DNA of 49,489 nucleotides from a bacterium (GCA_021809325.1 JAKBAE010000003.1:1-49489), one strand, 5' to 3'; shown: positions 16,496 to 25,051, counted from the stretch's first letter. Notes: generated from the sequence alone by a model not told the origin. Program-made: numbers and translations.

Positions 16496-16930
16496 TCAAC
16501 AGGAAAGGTGGCTTTCAATGAGATATTTTGCTTGTTTATAGGCGTCGTAGCGCATCTGGGAAAGAATTTTTTTATTGGGCGAGGTAAGGTCTTCAAACTC
16601 ATAGATGGTACGGAAAGGCCCTTCGATCAGAAGGGGAGTTGGGCAGAGGTTGAAGGCATAGCGGGCTTGGTTTAAATTTTTTTTGACTTTGGTCAGGGCG
16701 ATCCTCTCTTCTGAAGGATGTTCCAAGATTGCGTGGGGAAGAAAGCTCTCCGGAGGGTGTTTCCAGAGCAGCTCATCGACATAGGTAAGGGCAGCATCTT
16801 CTTCGGCAACAATGAGGATGGGCTCATTGTGGCTAAAATGGCGTTGGACAATTTTAATGAGGCACGACGGTTTGTCTTGCGGCTTGGAAGTTTGGAAAAA
16901 GATGACGCGGGGCGTCTCATGGCTCTGCAT
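16496..16930 (-). CDS. holC: DNA polymerase III chi subunit (HolC)
   Basis: A 144-residue protein matching the chi subunit of the clamp-loader complex, which links DNA polymerase III to single-strand binding protein. The family blocks are VIFFQTS near the start, LIKIVQRHFSHNEPILIVAEEDA and the very characteristic YVDELLWKHPPESFLPHAIL. The start is ATG 16930 inside the end of the upstream DUF502 gene, with GGAGG just before it; a longer form to 16984 is the shadow of that gene. The run continues with two tiny genes and ybeY. The C-terminal part (RYDAYKQAKYLIESH) is typical as well. Confidence 0.87.
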   Translation of the reverse strand: MQSHETPRVIFFQTSKPQDKPSCLIKIVQRHFSHNEPILIVAEEDAALTYVDELLWKHPPESFLPHAILEHPSEERIALTKVKKNLNQARYAFNLCPTPLLIEGPFRTIYEFEDLTSPNKKILSQMRYDAYKQAKYLIESHLSC

Positions 16931-17555
16931 GGTCCTCCGGGACAATGGCGCCGCAGGATACGAGATATTTGACCCCTTCTTCATTGGTCATGTCTATCTC
17001 GTGGATGTCCTTTTCAGGGACGAGGAAGAGAAATCCCGAGGTGGGGTGCGGCGCTGTGGGGGCAAAGACGGAGACAAGGGTCTCCTTTGTGTGTTTTTGG
17101 CACTCTTCGGGGACCTCTCCGGCAATGTATCCGATCGTGTAGTTCGGGACGGCCGGAAACGGCATCATGATTGGGCGTTTAAATACTTTTTTATCATCTT
17201 GGGCAAAGAGGGCGGAAAAGACATCGCGGCTCACATTAAAAATGGTCCTCACCACCGGAATGCGCGAGACGATTGTATTGGTCCAATGCAATAGGTTTCT
17301 TACGAGAAACCAGCGGGCGATGCAGCCGAGAAGCAAAACGAAGGCGCAAAGGAGCACTAGCGCGATCACCCGGGCGATGAATGTGCTCAGCCAGATGGGG
17401 AAGGTGAAGGCAATGTGTTTTTGCATGAGCTTGAGAAGCTCTGTGACGAGCGGGACAAAGGGTGTAGTGAAGAAATCGAAGAGAAATACGATGATGATCA
17501 AAGTAAGCACGCTAGGAAGGAGGATGATGAATCCGGTAAAAAAATACTTCTTCAC
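16917..17555 (-). CDS. DUF502 membrane protein, second of a tandem pair
   Basis: A 212-residue membrane protein of the DUF502 family, starting with GTG 17555 that overlaps the stop of the first copy as GTGA. Two long hydrophobic segments (about residues 4-26 and 60-84) precede a soluble domain with PVVRTIFNVSRDVFSALF, VPNYTIGYIAGE, VSVFAPTAPHPTSGFLFLVPEKDI and EEGVKYLVSCGAIVPED. The last block, with Tyr-x-x-Ser-x-Gly, is the family's C-terminal signature. It is clearly paralogous to the protein encoded at 17552-18178 along its whole length, so it arose by tandem duplication. Molecular role unknown. Confidence 0.87.
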   Translation of the reverse strand: MKKYFFTGFIILLPSVLTLIIIVFLFDFFTTPFVPLVTELLKLMQKHIAFTFPIWLSTFIARVIALVLLCAFVLLLGCIARWFLVRNLLHWTNTIVSRIPVVRTIFNVSRDVFSALFAQDDKKVFKRPIMMPFPAVPNYTIGYIAGEVPEECQKHTKETLVSVFAPTAPHPTSGFLFLVPEKDIHEIDMTNEEGVKYLVSCGAIVPEDHAEP

Positions 17556-18178
17556 TCTGCTTTTCCTTCTTTGTTATGAGGCGGCGCGACGACTCCGCAA
17601 GATACGATGTATTTGATTGCTTCTTCCGTATGCATGTCGAGATAAATCAAGTCGGACTTGGGGCGCATGACGAGAAAGCCCGTTGTAGGGTTGGGTGTTG
17701 TGGGGATGTAAATAGTAACGAGATCTTCTTGCGTCGAAGCGGAGCAATTTTGAGGGGCATCTCTTGCGACAAGGCCGAGAACGAAGCACGCTTCATAGGG
17801 AAAGCGGAGCATGACGACGTGTTGAAAGCTCTTTTTTTCTCCGGAAAAGAGCGCCTGGATCAAATCTTTCGAGGTCTTGTAGATTTTATTGATGAGAGGG
17901 ATCTTATGCAGGATTTTGTCGCCGGCCTTGAGGAGGAGGTTGATGGCGAAGCGCCTGGCGAAAAAGCCAAGGCCCAGGACAAAAATAAAGAGGACGAGGA
18001 GGATGAGAAGCTGGCTGACTATACGGATTAAGTTTTCAGGGACATAAAGTGCCCTTAAAGAGTGGGTTGCAAGCCCGAGAAAGGGGCTTGTGAGAAAGTC
18101 GATGAGAAAACGGGCGAACCAAACCGAGATCGCTAAGGGGAGGAGCGTGACAAGTCCGGCTAAAAAATACTTCTTCAT
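17552..18178 (-). CDS. DUF502 membrane protein, first of a tandem pair
   Basis: A 208-residue DUF502 protein whose plan repeats in the next gene: N-terminal MKKYFLAGLVTLLPLAISVW helix, a second helix (LIRIVSQLLILLVLFIFVLG), then a soluble domain with PLINKIYKTSKDLIQALF, IYIPTTPNPTTGFLVM and EEAIKYIVSCGVVAPP. The start ATG 18178 is chosen because it puts the membrane helix at the N-terminus and lies 7 bases after the mpg stop; an in-frame extension to 18316 is mpg shadow. The two copies share start sequence (MKKYF), topology and C-terminal motif, pointing to duplication. Function is not established for the family. Confidence 0.87.
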   Translation of the reverse strand: MKKYFLAGLVTLLPLAISVWFARFLIDFLTSPFLGLATHSLRALYVPENLIRIVSQLLILLVLFIFVLGLGFFARRFAINLLLKAGDKILHKIPLINKIYKTSKDLIQALFSGEKKSFQHVVMLRFPYEACFVLGLVARDAPQNCSASTQEDLVTIYIPTTPNPTTGFLVMRPKSDLIYLDMHTEEAIKYIVSCGVVAPPHNKEGKAE

Positions 18179-18185
18179 ATTCTTA

Positions 18186-18755
18186 TCATTGCTCAACGAG
18201 GCGGAAACGGTAAAGGAGTTTTGCATCTTCGCCGGCGTATTCGACCCCGATGCGTGGTGAGGCAACAATGGTTTGAGGGGAAGGAGCGCCGCAGATGAGA
18301 AGAGGCGGGGTGTCAAAAGGAAGATTATTGTGCGCGCAGGTGATCCCGAGGGCGGCTCCAGTGGCGCCGGGGCCGGCGGTTAAAGTTGGACCGAGCTTTT
18401 TTTTCTTTCGCCGCTTCAGCATCGTCTCAATGCCGTGGGTTGGGCGAAGGGCCCGGATGAGGACCGCATGCGGGATCCCCTCCTTGGCTGTCACAACATT
18501 GAGCAGGTAGTGGATGCCATAGCAAAGGTAGACGTAGGCAAAACCGGGCGGGCCGTACATTACTTCGTTTCTCTTTGTTCTACGGCCGCCAAATGCGTGG
18601 CTGGCCCTGTCTTCGATGCCGGCGTAGGCCTCGGTCTCGATGATCGTGCCGCCGGTGAGCTCGCCGAAACAGGTGAAGAGCTGCTTGCCGAGAAGCTCTT
18701 TGGCTAGAGAGACGACGTCTTGGCTCTCATAAAAAGAGCGGGGAAGGGAGTTCAT
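18186..18755 (-). CDS. 3-methyladenine DNA glycosylase (AAG/MPG family)
   Basis: A 189-residue DNA repair glycosylase that removes alkylated purines. The conserved sequence runs from LAKELLGKQLF through GGTIIETEAYAG (Glu is the catalytic base), DRASHAFGGRRTKRNEVMYGPPGFAYVYLCYGIH in pieces, to AVLIRALRP and the GPGATGAALGI loop (the usual GPGKL.ALGI, here altered). ATG 18755 overlaps the RNase R stop as ATGA; the longer extension is rnr shadow. It is the second gene of the rnr run. The active-site Tyr and Glu are present, so it is probably functional. Confidence 0.92.
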   Translation of the reverse strand: MNSLPRSFYESQDVVSLAKELLGKQLFTCFGELTGGTIIETEAYAGIEDRASHAFGGRRTKRNEVMYGPPGFAYVYLCYGIHYLLNVVTAKEGIPHAVLIRALRPTHGIETMLKRRKKKKLGPTLTAGPGATGAALGITCAHNNLPFDTPPLLICGAPSPQTIVASPRIGVEYAGEDAKLLYRFRLVEQ

Positions 18756-20875
18756 CGTCTTTTTTGCGAGGCGATTTCCCAACTTGCATTTTGCCGGATT
18801 AGATCGACGGAGGCGAGCCGCACAGAGACTTGCGAGCCGATAGAAAAGGTGCGTCCCGTACGAGATCCGCGAAAAGAGAGGGTTTTGGGGTTGTATTCAA
18901 AGTAGTCGTTGCCTAGCTCTGAAACGTGTACGGAGCCTTCGAGTGCAAATTCACCTACTTCGAAGAAGATTGCAAACGGCTTAGTCTTTGTAATGGCGAC
19001 GGTGTAGCTCTTTGAGGGAGACATTTCGAGTGCGGCGGCTGCCAGGCGCAGTTTTTTGAGCAGTACGACCGAGTTTTCCGCGCGCATGGATAGGCGTTCT
19101 TTTTCTGAACAGGCAAGGGCGATAGCTGAAAGGTCGGCATCGTCTGCCACCTCATCGAAAAGAAGGCGTTGGATGACCAGGTCGGTATAGCGGCGGATCG
19201 GGCTGGTAAAGTGGCAGTAATGTTCAAGGGCCAATCCAAAGTGTCCGATGTTTTCCGGAGAGTAGAGGGCTTGTTTCATGCTTCGGATGAAGCTGACAGA
19301 GAGCTGCGGGGCTAACGGAGAGTCCTTCGCTTTTTCAAATAGCTGCTGCAGGTCGGCGGGGCTGGGTTTTGAGGGAAGAAAGAAGCCGAGTGCGCGGGCA
19401 TAAGAATAAAAATCTTCAAAAGCCTCATTTGATGGTTCTTCATGGACGCGAAAGATCTGCTCTTTTCCTAGGCCCGCCAGATGGATCGAGACGATCTCGT
19501 TCGCTTTGAGCATGAACTCTTCAATCATCTGATGAGTGATATCATAATCGACTTGGACGATCTTGACTGGGGCGCCCTTTTCATCAACGACTATTTTTCC
19601 ATCTGACATGGCAAAGTCGATGCTGCCCCGCTCGCGCCGCTTTTGCTTAAACAGTTTGCAGAGGGCGACCATCCGCTCTAAAAGGGGAAGATAAGGGCTC
19701 TTTTTTCGTTTTTCGAGCACTTCAAACGCCTCTTCATAGGTGAAGCGCTTGCGGCTTTTGATGCAGGAGCGGACGATTTGTGTGTCGATGAGACTGCCCG
19801 TTGGATCAAATTCGGAGAGTACAGAGATGGTGAGCCGTTTGACATTGGGCTTGAGGCTGCAAAGCTCAGTGGAAAGAGCTTCCGGCAGCATGGGAAGGCA
19901 GGTGCCGGGGAAGTAGGTGGAGTTGCATCTTGCAAAGGCCTCGGAATCGAGATGAGATCCTTTTTTCACATACCAGGCGGCGTCGGCAATATGAACGCCG
20001 AGGAAGAAATGGCCTTTTTCATCTTGAGTGAGCGAGATCGCATCGTCAAAATCTTTGGCGGTGTCGGGATCGATTGTAACGGTCTCGAGCTTGGTTAAAT
20101 CAAGTCGTCCTTTAGAAGAAATCCGTTTGCCATAAGCTTTTGCCTCTTCGATGGCTTCTTTGGAAAAATCGCTTTGCAGCTCAAACTCTTCGATCGCAGC
20201 GGAAACGTCGCAAGAAGGGTCGGAGATGTTTCCAATGCGAGTGACAAATTCGGCAGAGACGGCGCTTTCATTTGTATTCCAGTCGAGGACTTTGCAAATG
20301 ATCCTGTCGCCTACGTCCAGCTTGCATTTCCTGGAGGGTTTTACATAGACGGTTTTTTGGGGCCCGAGAAGCATGGCATGAGCCAGATAATGACTCTTTT
20401 CCTTTTCCAGGATGGTGCAGCCAAGGTGCGAGCGGCTTCTCTTGAGGATAGCGATGACACGCCCCTCTGGACCCTTTGGAGCTGAGCCTGTGATCTCGAT
20501 CTCTACCGTATCGCCGTTGACAGCATTTCCCATATACTGTTTGGGGATAAAGACGTCTTTATCTAACCCGCTCACGGAGACAAAACCGAAGCCCTTAACA
20601 GGATGGACGCTGATCGTTCCCGAAACGAGTTGGTTTTCTTCTTGCCGAAGCTGATAGCGCCCCCGGCTCAATGCGAGCTCGTCTTCTTTGACAAGGGAAT
20701 CTAGTGCTGAAAAAAAAGTTTGATGGACGCTTTCGGGGATCGAGAGCTGGTCAATCAGTTCTTCAACGGTGAGAGGGCTATATCTCTTGCCGCTGATGTA
20801 CTGGAGGATCGTTCGTGCTAAATTTCTTTTAAGACGCTCGGTTTTTTTCGAGGATGTTATTTTCTTTTTGGTCAT
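18752..20875 (-). CDS. rnr: Ribonuclease R
   Basis: A 707-residue 3'-5' exoribonuclease of the RNB family. A basic N-terminus and winged-helix region (about residues 1-75) are followed by cold-shock-like domains (GFGFVSVSGLDKDVFIP), the catalytic RNB domain with IDPDTAKDFDDAISL (the Asp cluster that holds magnesium), FYSYARALG, HFGLALEHYCHFTSPIRRYTDLVIQR in pieces, and a C-terminal S1 domain. The usual lysine-rich RNase R tail is short here. AAGGA stands just before ATG 20875. It heads the nine-gene run ending at tlyC, which mixes RNA processing (rnr, ybeY), repair (mpg) and replication (holC). Confidence 0.95.
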   Translation of the reverse strand: MTKKKITSSKKTERLKRNLARTILQYISGKRYSPLTVEELIDQLSIPESVHQTFFSALDSLVKEDELALSRGRYQLRQEENQLVSGTISVHPVKGFGFVSVSGLDKDVFIPKQYMGNAVNGDTVEIEITGSAPKGPEGRVIAILKRSRSHLGCTILEKEKSHYLAHAMLLGPQKTVYVKPSRKCKLDVGDRIICKVLDWNTNESAVSAEFVTRIGNISDPSCDVSAAIEEFELQSDFSKEAIEEAKAYGKRISSKGRLDLTKLETVTIDPDTAKDFDDAISLTQDEKGHFFLGVHIADAAWYVKKGSHLDSEAFARCNSTYFPGTCLPMLPEALSTELCSLKPNVKRLTISVLSEFDPTGSLIDTQIVRSCIKSRKRFTYEEAFEVLEKRKKSPYLPLLERMVALCKLFKQKRRERGSIDFAMSDGKIVVDEKGAPVKIVQVDYDITHQMIEEFMLKANEIVSIHLAGLGKEQIFRVHEEPSNEAFEDFYSYARALGFFLPSKPSPADLQQLFEKAKDSPLAPQLSVSFIRSMKQALYSPENIGHFGLALEHYCHFTSPIRRYTDLVIQRLLFDEVADDADLSAIALACSEKERLSMRAENSVVLLKKLRLAAAALEMSPSKSYTVAITKTKPFAIFFEVGEFALEGSVHVSELGNDYFEYNPKTLSFRGSRTGRTFSIGSQVSVRLASVDLIRQNASWEIASQKRR

Positions 20876-21132
20876 TTATTTCCTTACGCACTTATACCAG
20901 AAATCATGATATCTGAACAGGCCGACTTTAACATATAGTGCTTCCCCTTGAGAGGGACCCAAGAACATGAGCCGGATTGTGGGAAGATTGGCATGATGAC
21001 GAGATGATTCGACAGAATCCTGATGTGCCATTGCTTCCCGTTCCACCTCGCCGGCACTCAAAAAGGCTTTATTTTTAATATAGATTCGATTTATTAAAAA
21101 ATAGCCAGAAGTGAAAATTATGGAGTTTTAAA

Positions 21133-21873
21133 ATGCAATCATGTGTAGCTGTTATTACGATAGTTAAATCGGGGTCCAATTTGATCGGCCCGTTGATTTC
21201 TCAAATTTCAGGCAAATCAACCCAATATACCCCCCATCCAGAATTCTCTTTAAATATGATCGATGCCGGTTCCATTGCTATCGCTCATTTTTTTATTAAG
21301 GATTCTGTGGATTATATATTTTCAAAAAGCGAGTTCAATAAAATAGTAGTTAACATTAGAGATCCAAGGGACGTATTAGTTTCTGCAGCATATTACTACC
21401 TTAACCCTTATAGCTGTCTCGTTGATGAAAACATTAATAGTTACAACGTTGAAATGCACGAATCTTGTTATTCGAAAATTTCTATTCGCGATCGACTTAT
21501 GCTCTTCTTGCGTCCTCCTAGTAATTTTACTTCATTAGCTGTTTATGATATTAAAGCTGCCTCTAAATTTCTATTACAACACAGACATGACCTAGGCGAT
21601 CGTTATCTCGTCGTAAGATACGAAGACTTTATAAACAAGGATTCCAGAGCTTTGGACGCCTGTTGTACATTGGCAGATTTTTTGGGATATTCCTGTACAA
21701 GGCAATTTGCAGATGAATGTCTTGAAACCATCGTTGGGAGTTCTTTGACTTTTAGAGAGGGGAAATCCGGCTCATGGAAGAAGTTCTTCGATGAAGAAAT
21801 CAAAGCTCTTTGCAAAGAAGTTCTCGGAGATGAACTGATCGATTTGGGATATGAGTTGGATCTCAATTGGTAA
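21133..21873 (+). CDS. Sulfotransferase-domain protein, AT-rich
   Basis: A 246-residue protein with the marks of PAPS-dependent sulfotransferases. The 5'-phosphosulfate loop is seen as VKSGSN (residues 11-16, cf. PKSGTT), the 3'-phosphate site as IRDPRDVLVSAAYYY (75-89, cf. RNPKDVxVS), and the C-terminal PAPS motif as REGKSGSWKKFF (208-219, cf. RKGxxGDWKxxF). A VRYEDF segment (161-166) is also typical. Cytosolic sulfotransferases are a mainly animal and plant class, with scattered bacterial members. The gene is clearly richer in A+T than its neighbours, stands alone on its strand and has GGAG seven bases before ATG 21133. This suggests horizontal acquisition. Acceptor unknown; a host lipid, glycan or protein is possible if the enzyme is secreted. 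Confidence 0.82.
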   Translation: MQSCVAVITIVKSGSNLIGPLISQISGKSTQYTPHPEFSLNMIDAGSIAIAHFFIKDSVDYIFSKSEFNKIVVNIRDPRDVLVSAAYYYLNPYSCLVDENINSYNVEMHESCYSKISIRDRLMLFLRPPSNFTSLAVYDIKAASKFLLQHRHDLGDRYLVVRYEDFINKDSRALDACCTLADFLGYSCTRQFADECLETIVGSSLTFREGKSGSWKKFFDEEIKALCKEVLGDELIDLGYELDLNW

Positions 21874-22001
21874 AAACATCATCATGCAGATCTTGTTAAA
21901 AAGTCAGTGGTTTCGGACTTTGCAGATGTCCTGGGTGCTTTCTGTCGTTGTTTTTCATGGCTTATGTATGGTATGCTCAATCCCTTTATTTTGAGGCGGC
22001 T

Positions 22002-22781
22002 ATGTCAATTAATTCTTCTCTTGTTCAAGGTCTTGTTGCCGGAGGCGCGGCTGTTTACCTGGAAAATCGACTTCGACAAGAAGCTGCGGAAATGGATGCC
22101 GGCTCTTGGTCGACGGTTGCTCTCCAAGTCAATCATCTCCTTCTCTTAACGGCAGAAACGCTCCTTTTCGCCGGTTGTCGGATGTGCGCATTCAAAACCT
22201 TTGTGCAGACAGCCTATGTCTTGACGCCTCTTTCACTGATTGCTCCTCTAATGGGCTTAGTTGAGCCAAACTTAGGGGTTTCCCCTGAACGGGCAGAGAC
22301 TTGGAATCAAGTCTATCGACTTGGGGTTTTTACTATTGCGATGTACGCTTGGGCCTTGGGGGATCCTCTTTTTGCTGCCGGCTCGTTTTCGATGTTGGTT
22401 ATCGATGGTGTGGCCTCAGGGATGGCGCATCAAGCGTTTGTCCATCTTACCAAGATTCCGGCCTTTTTTGCTTTGATTGGGTATGGATCTCAAGTTTTCC
22501 GCTCTTGCCTTTCTTGTAAGACGCCGGAATTCCTGAAGGTTACTGCCGCAGTCAGCACGATCTTTATGGGGCTAAAGCTCTGTTTGATTGATCCCGTGGT
22601 TTCATTGTGCAAAATGCTTCCCGAAAGTAGCTCTAGAGAACGGGAATCTTCCTATGGCTATCCGGCGTATGGGGGATATCATCACTACCATCACTATTCC
22701 TATGAGGGGCTTCATTCACCCTCATTCAGCTCTTCCGGTTCATGGGGAGGGTCGAATTTTTGCCGGCCATCCGTTTGGTAA
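22002..22781 (+). CDS. Multi-helix membrane protein with Tyr/His/Gly/Ser tail
   Basis: A 259-residue protein I do not recognise. Four or more hydrophobic segments are visible, including LLLLTAETLLFAGC, YVLTPLSLIAPLMGLV, AMYAWALGDPLFAAGSFSMLVI and FFALIGYGSQVF. The last 40 residues are low-complexity and polar, with a YGGYHHYHHYSYEG stretch and Ser-rich end, unlike the membrane part. The start is taken as ATG 22002, with GAGG five bases upstream; in-frame starts at 21948 and 21957 would add up to 18 residues. Seven bases separate its stop from the convergent aldo/keto reductase. The tail suggests an exposed segment; an inclusion-membrane or envelope location is a guess. Confidence 0.65.
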   Translation: MSINSSLVQGLVAGGAAVYLENRLRQEAAEMDAGSWSTVALQVNHLLLLTAETLLFAGCRMCAFKTFVQTAYVLTPLSLIAPLMGLVEPNLGVSPERAETWNQVYRLGVFTIAMYAWALGDPLFAAGSFSMLVIDGVASGMAHQAFVHLTKIPAFFALIGYGSQVFRSCLSCKTPEFLKVTAAVSTIFMGLKLCLIDPVVSLCKMLPESSSRERESSYGYPAYGGYHHYHHYSYEGLHSPSFSSSGSWGGSNFCRPSVW

Positions 22782-22788
22782 AAATTCC

Positions 22789-23589
22789 TCAGTAGTTGAA
22801 TTCCGTATCTTCAGTGCGGCAAAATCGTTTGCCCCGGTCCAGTTGGTTGAGCGCATGCATTTCATCTTCTGTGAGCGCAAAGTCGAAGATGGCAAAATTC
22901 TCGCTCAAATGCTGCCTGCTCGATCCCTTGGGGATAACGTTGAGGCCTCGCTGGATAACCCAGCGCAAGGCGACTTGAGCTCCTGATTTCCCGTGCTTAG
23001 ACCCAATTTGATTGAATAGGGGCTCTTCCGAAAGGAGCTTTCCCTTGCCAAAGGGACGGTAGGCGATCACATCGATCTTGTGGGCTTGGCAGTAGCGGAC
23101 CAGCTCTTCTTGAGCGAGATAGGGGTGGATCTCTACCTGGTTAGCAAAAGGGGTTAAGCCTGCTTTTTGCATGTCTTGCAGATGGTGGATGGTGTAGTTG
23201 CTCACCCCGGCTTTTCTGATTTTGCCTTGTCCGGAGAGCTTTTGCATCGACATGAAGATCTCTTCCAAAGGAAAGGTTCGGTCGGGGGCGTGGATCAGGT
23301 AAAGATCCAAATAGTCGGACTCTAGCTCCTTAAGCGCTCGATCGCACGCCATTTGGACAGACTCTTCAATTTTGTTGGGGTTGACTTCATCTTCAAGTGC
23401 GATCTTTGAGGTCAGATAAACAGAGCTTCGATCTACCCCTTTGAGCGCCTTTGCAATCGCAGAGTGGTTTTCATACATGTGGGCCGTATCGATATGCCGA
23501 TAGCCAATGGCCAAAGCTTCCTGTACGATTTTAGTGCACGCGTCGCCTTGCAGCTCCCACGTCCCGATTCCGATTTTCGGCAATTGCAT
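22789..23589 (-). CDS. Aldo/keto reductase
   Basis: A 266-residue NADPH-dependent oxidoreductase of the AKR superfamily. The catalytic tetrad is visible: Asp 34 and Tyr 39 in RHIDTAHMYEN, Lys 62 in LTSKI and His 100 in LDLYLIHAPD. The strand-8 region IPKGSSRQHLSENFAIFDF, typical for binding the 2'-phosphate of NADP, is kept. The protein is somewhat shorter than the common 275-280 residues. It is the last gene of the ugd run, 11 bases after the HAD gene. Substrate is not predictable; members reduce small aldehydes and methylglyoxal-like compounds. Confidence 0.92.
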   Translation of the reverse strand: MQLPKIGIGTWELQGDACTKIVQEALAIGYRHIDTAHMYENHSAIAKALKGVDRSSVYLTSKIALEDEVNPNKIEESVQMACDRALKELESDYLDLYLIHAPDRTFPLEEIFMSMQKLSGQGKIRKAGVSNYTIHHLQDMQKAGLTPFANQVEIHPYLAQEELVRYCQAHKIDVIAYRPFGKGKLLSEEPLFNQIGSKHGKSGAQVALRWVIQRGLNVIPKGSSRQHLSENFAIFDFALTEDEMHALNQLDRGKRFCRTEDTEFNY

Positions 23590-23600
23590 TGCTTTTCTCC

Positions 23601-24197
23601 TTATAAAAAGCCGCGCTCTTCTAGGTGGCGTTTAAGAAGAGGCGGCTCGGTGTAGAGTTCTGCATCGAGGCCAACGCTCCTGGCAGCTTTTACATAAGCC
23701 GGCACGTCGTCGGTATAAAATGAAGATCCCCTTGCTTCTTGCAAGGCCCTTTGAAAGATAGCCGGGTCGGGTTTGCAAGCCCCGACTTGGTAAGAGAGGA
23801 TGAATGCGTCGAAGAGTTTTAAGATCGGGTAGTGGGAGTAGGCGAAGTTGAAGTGGCATTCATTGGTATTGGAAAGAAGTACGAGCCGGTTACTTTTCTT
23901 CTTGAGCGCTTTGACTAGGCTCCAGAGCTCTTTATTCGGAGTAAAAATGTCGGAGGCGGCTTGCATTGCTTCCAAAAGGGAAAAAGAACGGGAGCTGTGC
24001 GATTGCAGGATGCGGTAGATTTGCTCCGTTGGGAGCCGGCCCGATTCGTAGTCGTTAAAAACCCCTCTATTTAAAAATTGCTGCTGCAAGAGCTCAGTTG
24101 GGATTTTTGTTAGATCGGAGAGCTGCTGGAACATTTTTTGGTGGCTGAAAAAGAGGAGGACGTTTCCCAGATCGAAAAAGACAGTCCCTTCTTTCAT
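23601..24197 (-). CDS. HAD-family phosphatase, YihX-like
   Basis: A 198-residue haloacid-dehalogenase hydrolase. Motif I reads FFDLGNVLL, the variant typical of YihX (alpha-D-glucose-1-phosphatase) and epoxide-hydrolase-like relatives. Motif II is in VLLSNTNECHF, the motif III Lys is in GACKPDP, and motif IV is YTDDVPAYV. An inserted helical cap lies between motifs I and II. ATG 24197 overlaps the folD stop as ATGA; the upstream extension is folD shadow. A sugar-phosphate substrate would suit its place in a run with ugd and galE, but this is not proven. Confidence 0.85.
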   Translation of the reverse strand: MKEGTVFFDLGNVLLFFSHQKMFQQLSDLTKIPTELLQQQFLNRGVFNDYESGRLPTEQIYRILQSHSSRSFSLLEAMQAASDIFTPNKELWSLVKALKKKSNRLVLLSNTNECHFNFAYSHYPILKLFDAFILSYQVGACKPDPAIFQRALQEARGSSFYTDDVPAYVKAARSVGLDAELYTEPPLLKRHLEERGFL

Positions 24198-25051
24198 CCC
24201 CGCCTCATTGCGCCATCTACCGTATTCTGCAAGAGCATCGCGATTGTCATCGGGCCGACGCCGCCGGGGACAGGAGTGATCCAAGAGGCGATAGGGGCAA
24301 CCGCTTCAAAATCGACATCTCCGACAAGGCGCGGCTGCCCGTTTGCATCTTGGATCCGGTTGATCCCTACATCGATCACTGCACAGCCCGGCCGCACCAT
24401 CTCCTTTCGGATGAAGCGGGGCTGGCCGATTGCAGCAACGAGGACATCCGCGCTCTTCGTAATCTCGGCGAGGTGCTCAGACTGGCTGTGGGCGATTGTG
24501 ACGGTCGCATTCGCTCCCCTTTTTTTCTGGACGAGAAGCGCTGCAAGCGGTTTTCCGACGATATTGCTCCGCCCGACGATGACGACGTGCTTTCCTTCGA
24601 TCGGTACCGTTTTTTCGAGGAGAAGCTGCACGCCGCGCGGGGTGCAGGGAGGAAAGCCGCCCTCTTCTCCAAGGAGCACTTTGCCGAGGTTGATCGGGTG
24701 GAAGCCGTCGACGTCTTTTTCGGGGATAATCGAGCGTGTGACTGCCAAGGTATCGAGATGGGAGGGGAGGGGGAGCTGAACGAGGATCCCATCGATTTGA
24801 GCGTCTTCGTTTAAGGCGTCAATCGAGCGAAGCAAGACGTCTTGGTTTGTATCGGCTGCAAACTCTTGCACGATGGAGTGGAGGCCGACTTGCGCGCAGG
24901 CCTTTTTTTTCATCCGGACGTAAGCAAGCGAGGCGGCGTTATCGCCGACGAGGAGGAAGGCAAGGCCAATTTTGCGGTGAAATTTTTCTACTCGAACCGA
25001 GAGCGAGTCTAGGATCTCCGATGCGATTTTTTTTCCGTCGATTAGATTCAT
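24194..25051 (-). CDS. folD: Methylenetetrahydrofolate dehydrogenase/cyclohydrolase
   Basis: A 285-residue bifunctional FolD enzyme that interconverts 5,10-methylene-THF, methenyl-THF and 10-formyl-THF in the cytoplasm. The catalytic region SLAYVRMKKKACAQVG carries the Tyr and the key Lys (cf. YxxxKxK). DGILVQLPLP is the family signature, GRSNIVGKPLAALL is the NADP-binding loop, and PVPGGVGPMTIAMLLQNT is the C-terminal signature. It overlaps both neighbours by four bases (suhB-like upstream, HAD downstream), so it is tightly coupled in the run. Fully typical in length and motifs. Confidence 0.97.
   Translation of the reverse strand: MNLIDGKKIASEILDSLSVRVEKFHRKIGLAFLLVGDNAASLAYVRMKKKACAQVGLHSIVQEFAADTNQDVLLRSIDALNEDAQIDGILVQLPLPSHLDTLAVTRSIIPEKDVDGFHPINLGKVLLGEEGGFPPCTPRGVQLLLEKTVPIEGKHVVIVGRSNIVGKPLAALLVQKKRGANATVTIAHSQSEHLAEITKSADVLVAAIGQPRFIRKEMVRPGCAVIDVGINRIQDANGQPRLVGDVDFEAVAPIASWITPVPGGVGPMTIAMLLQNTVDGAMRRG

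Noticed and set aside
20876-21031. 51-codon minus frame directly before rnr
   Set aside because: No domain, and its end coincides with the rnr ribosome binding site; it may be repeat-derived. Kept only as a note.
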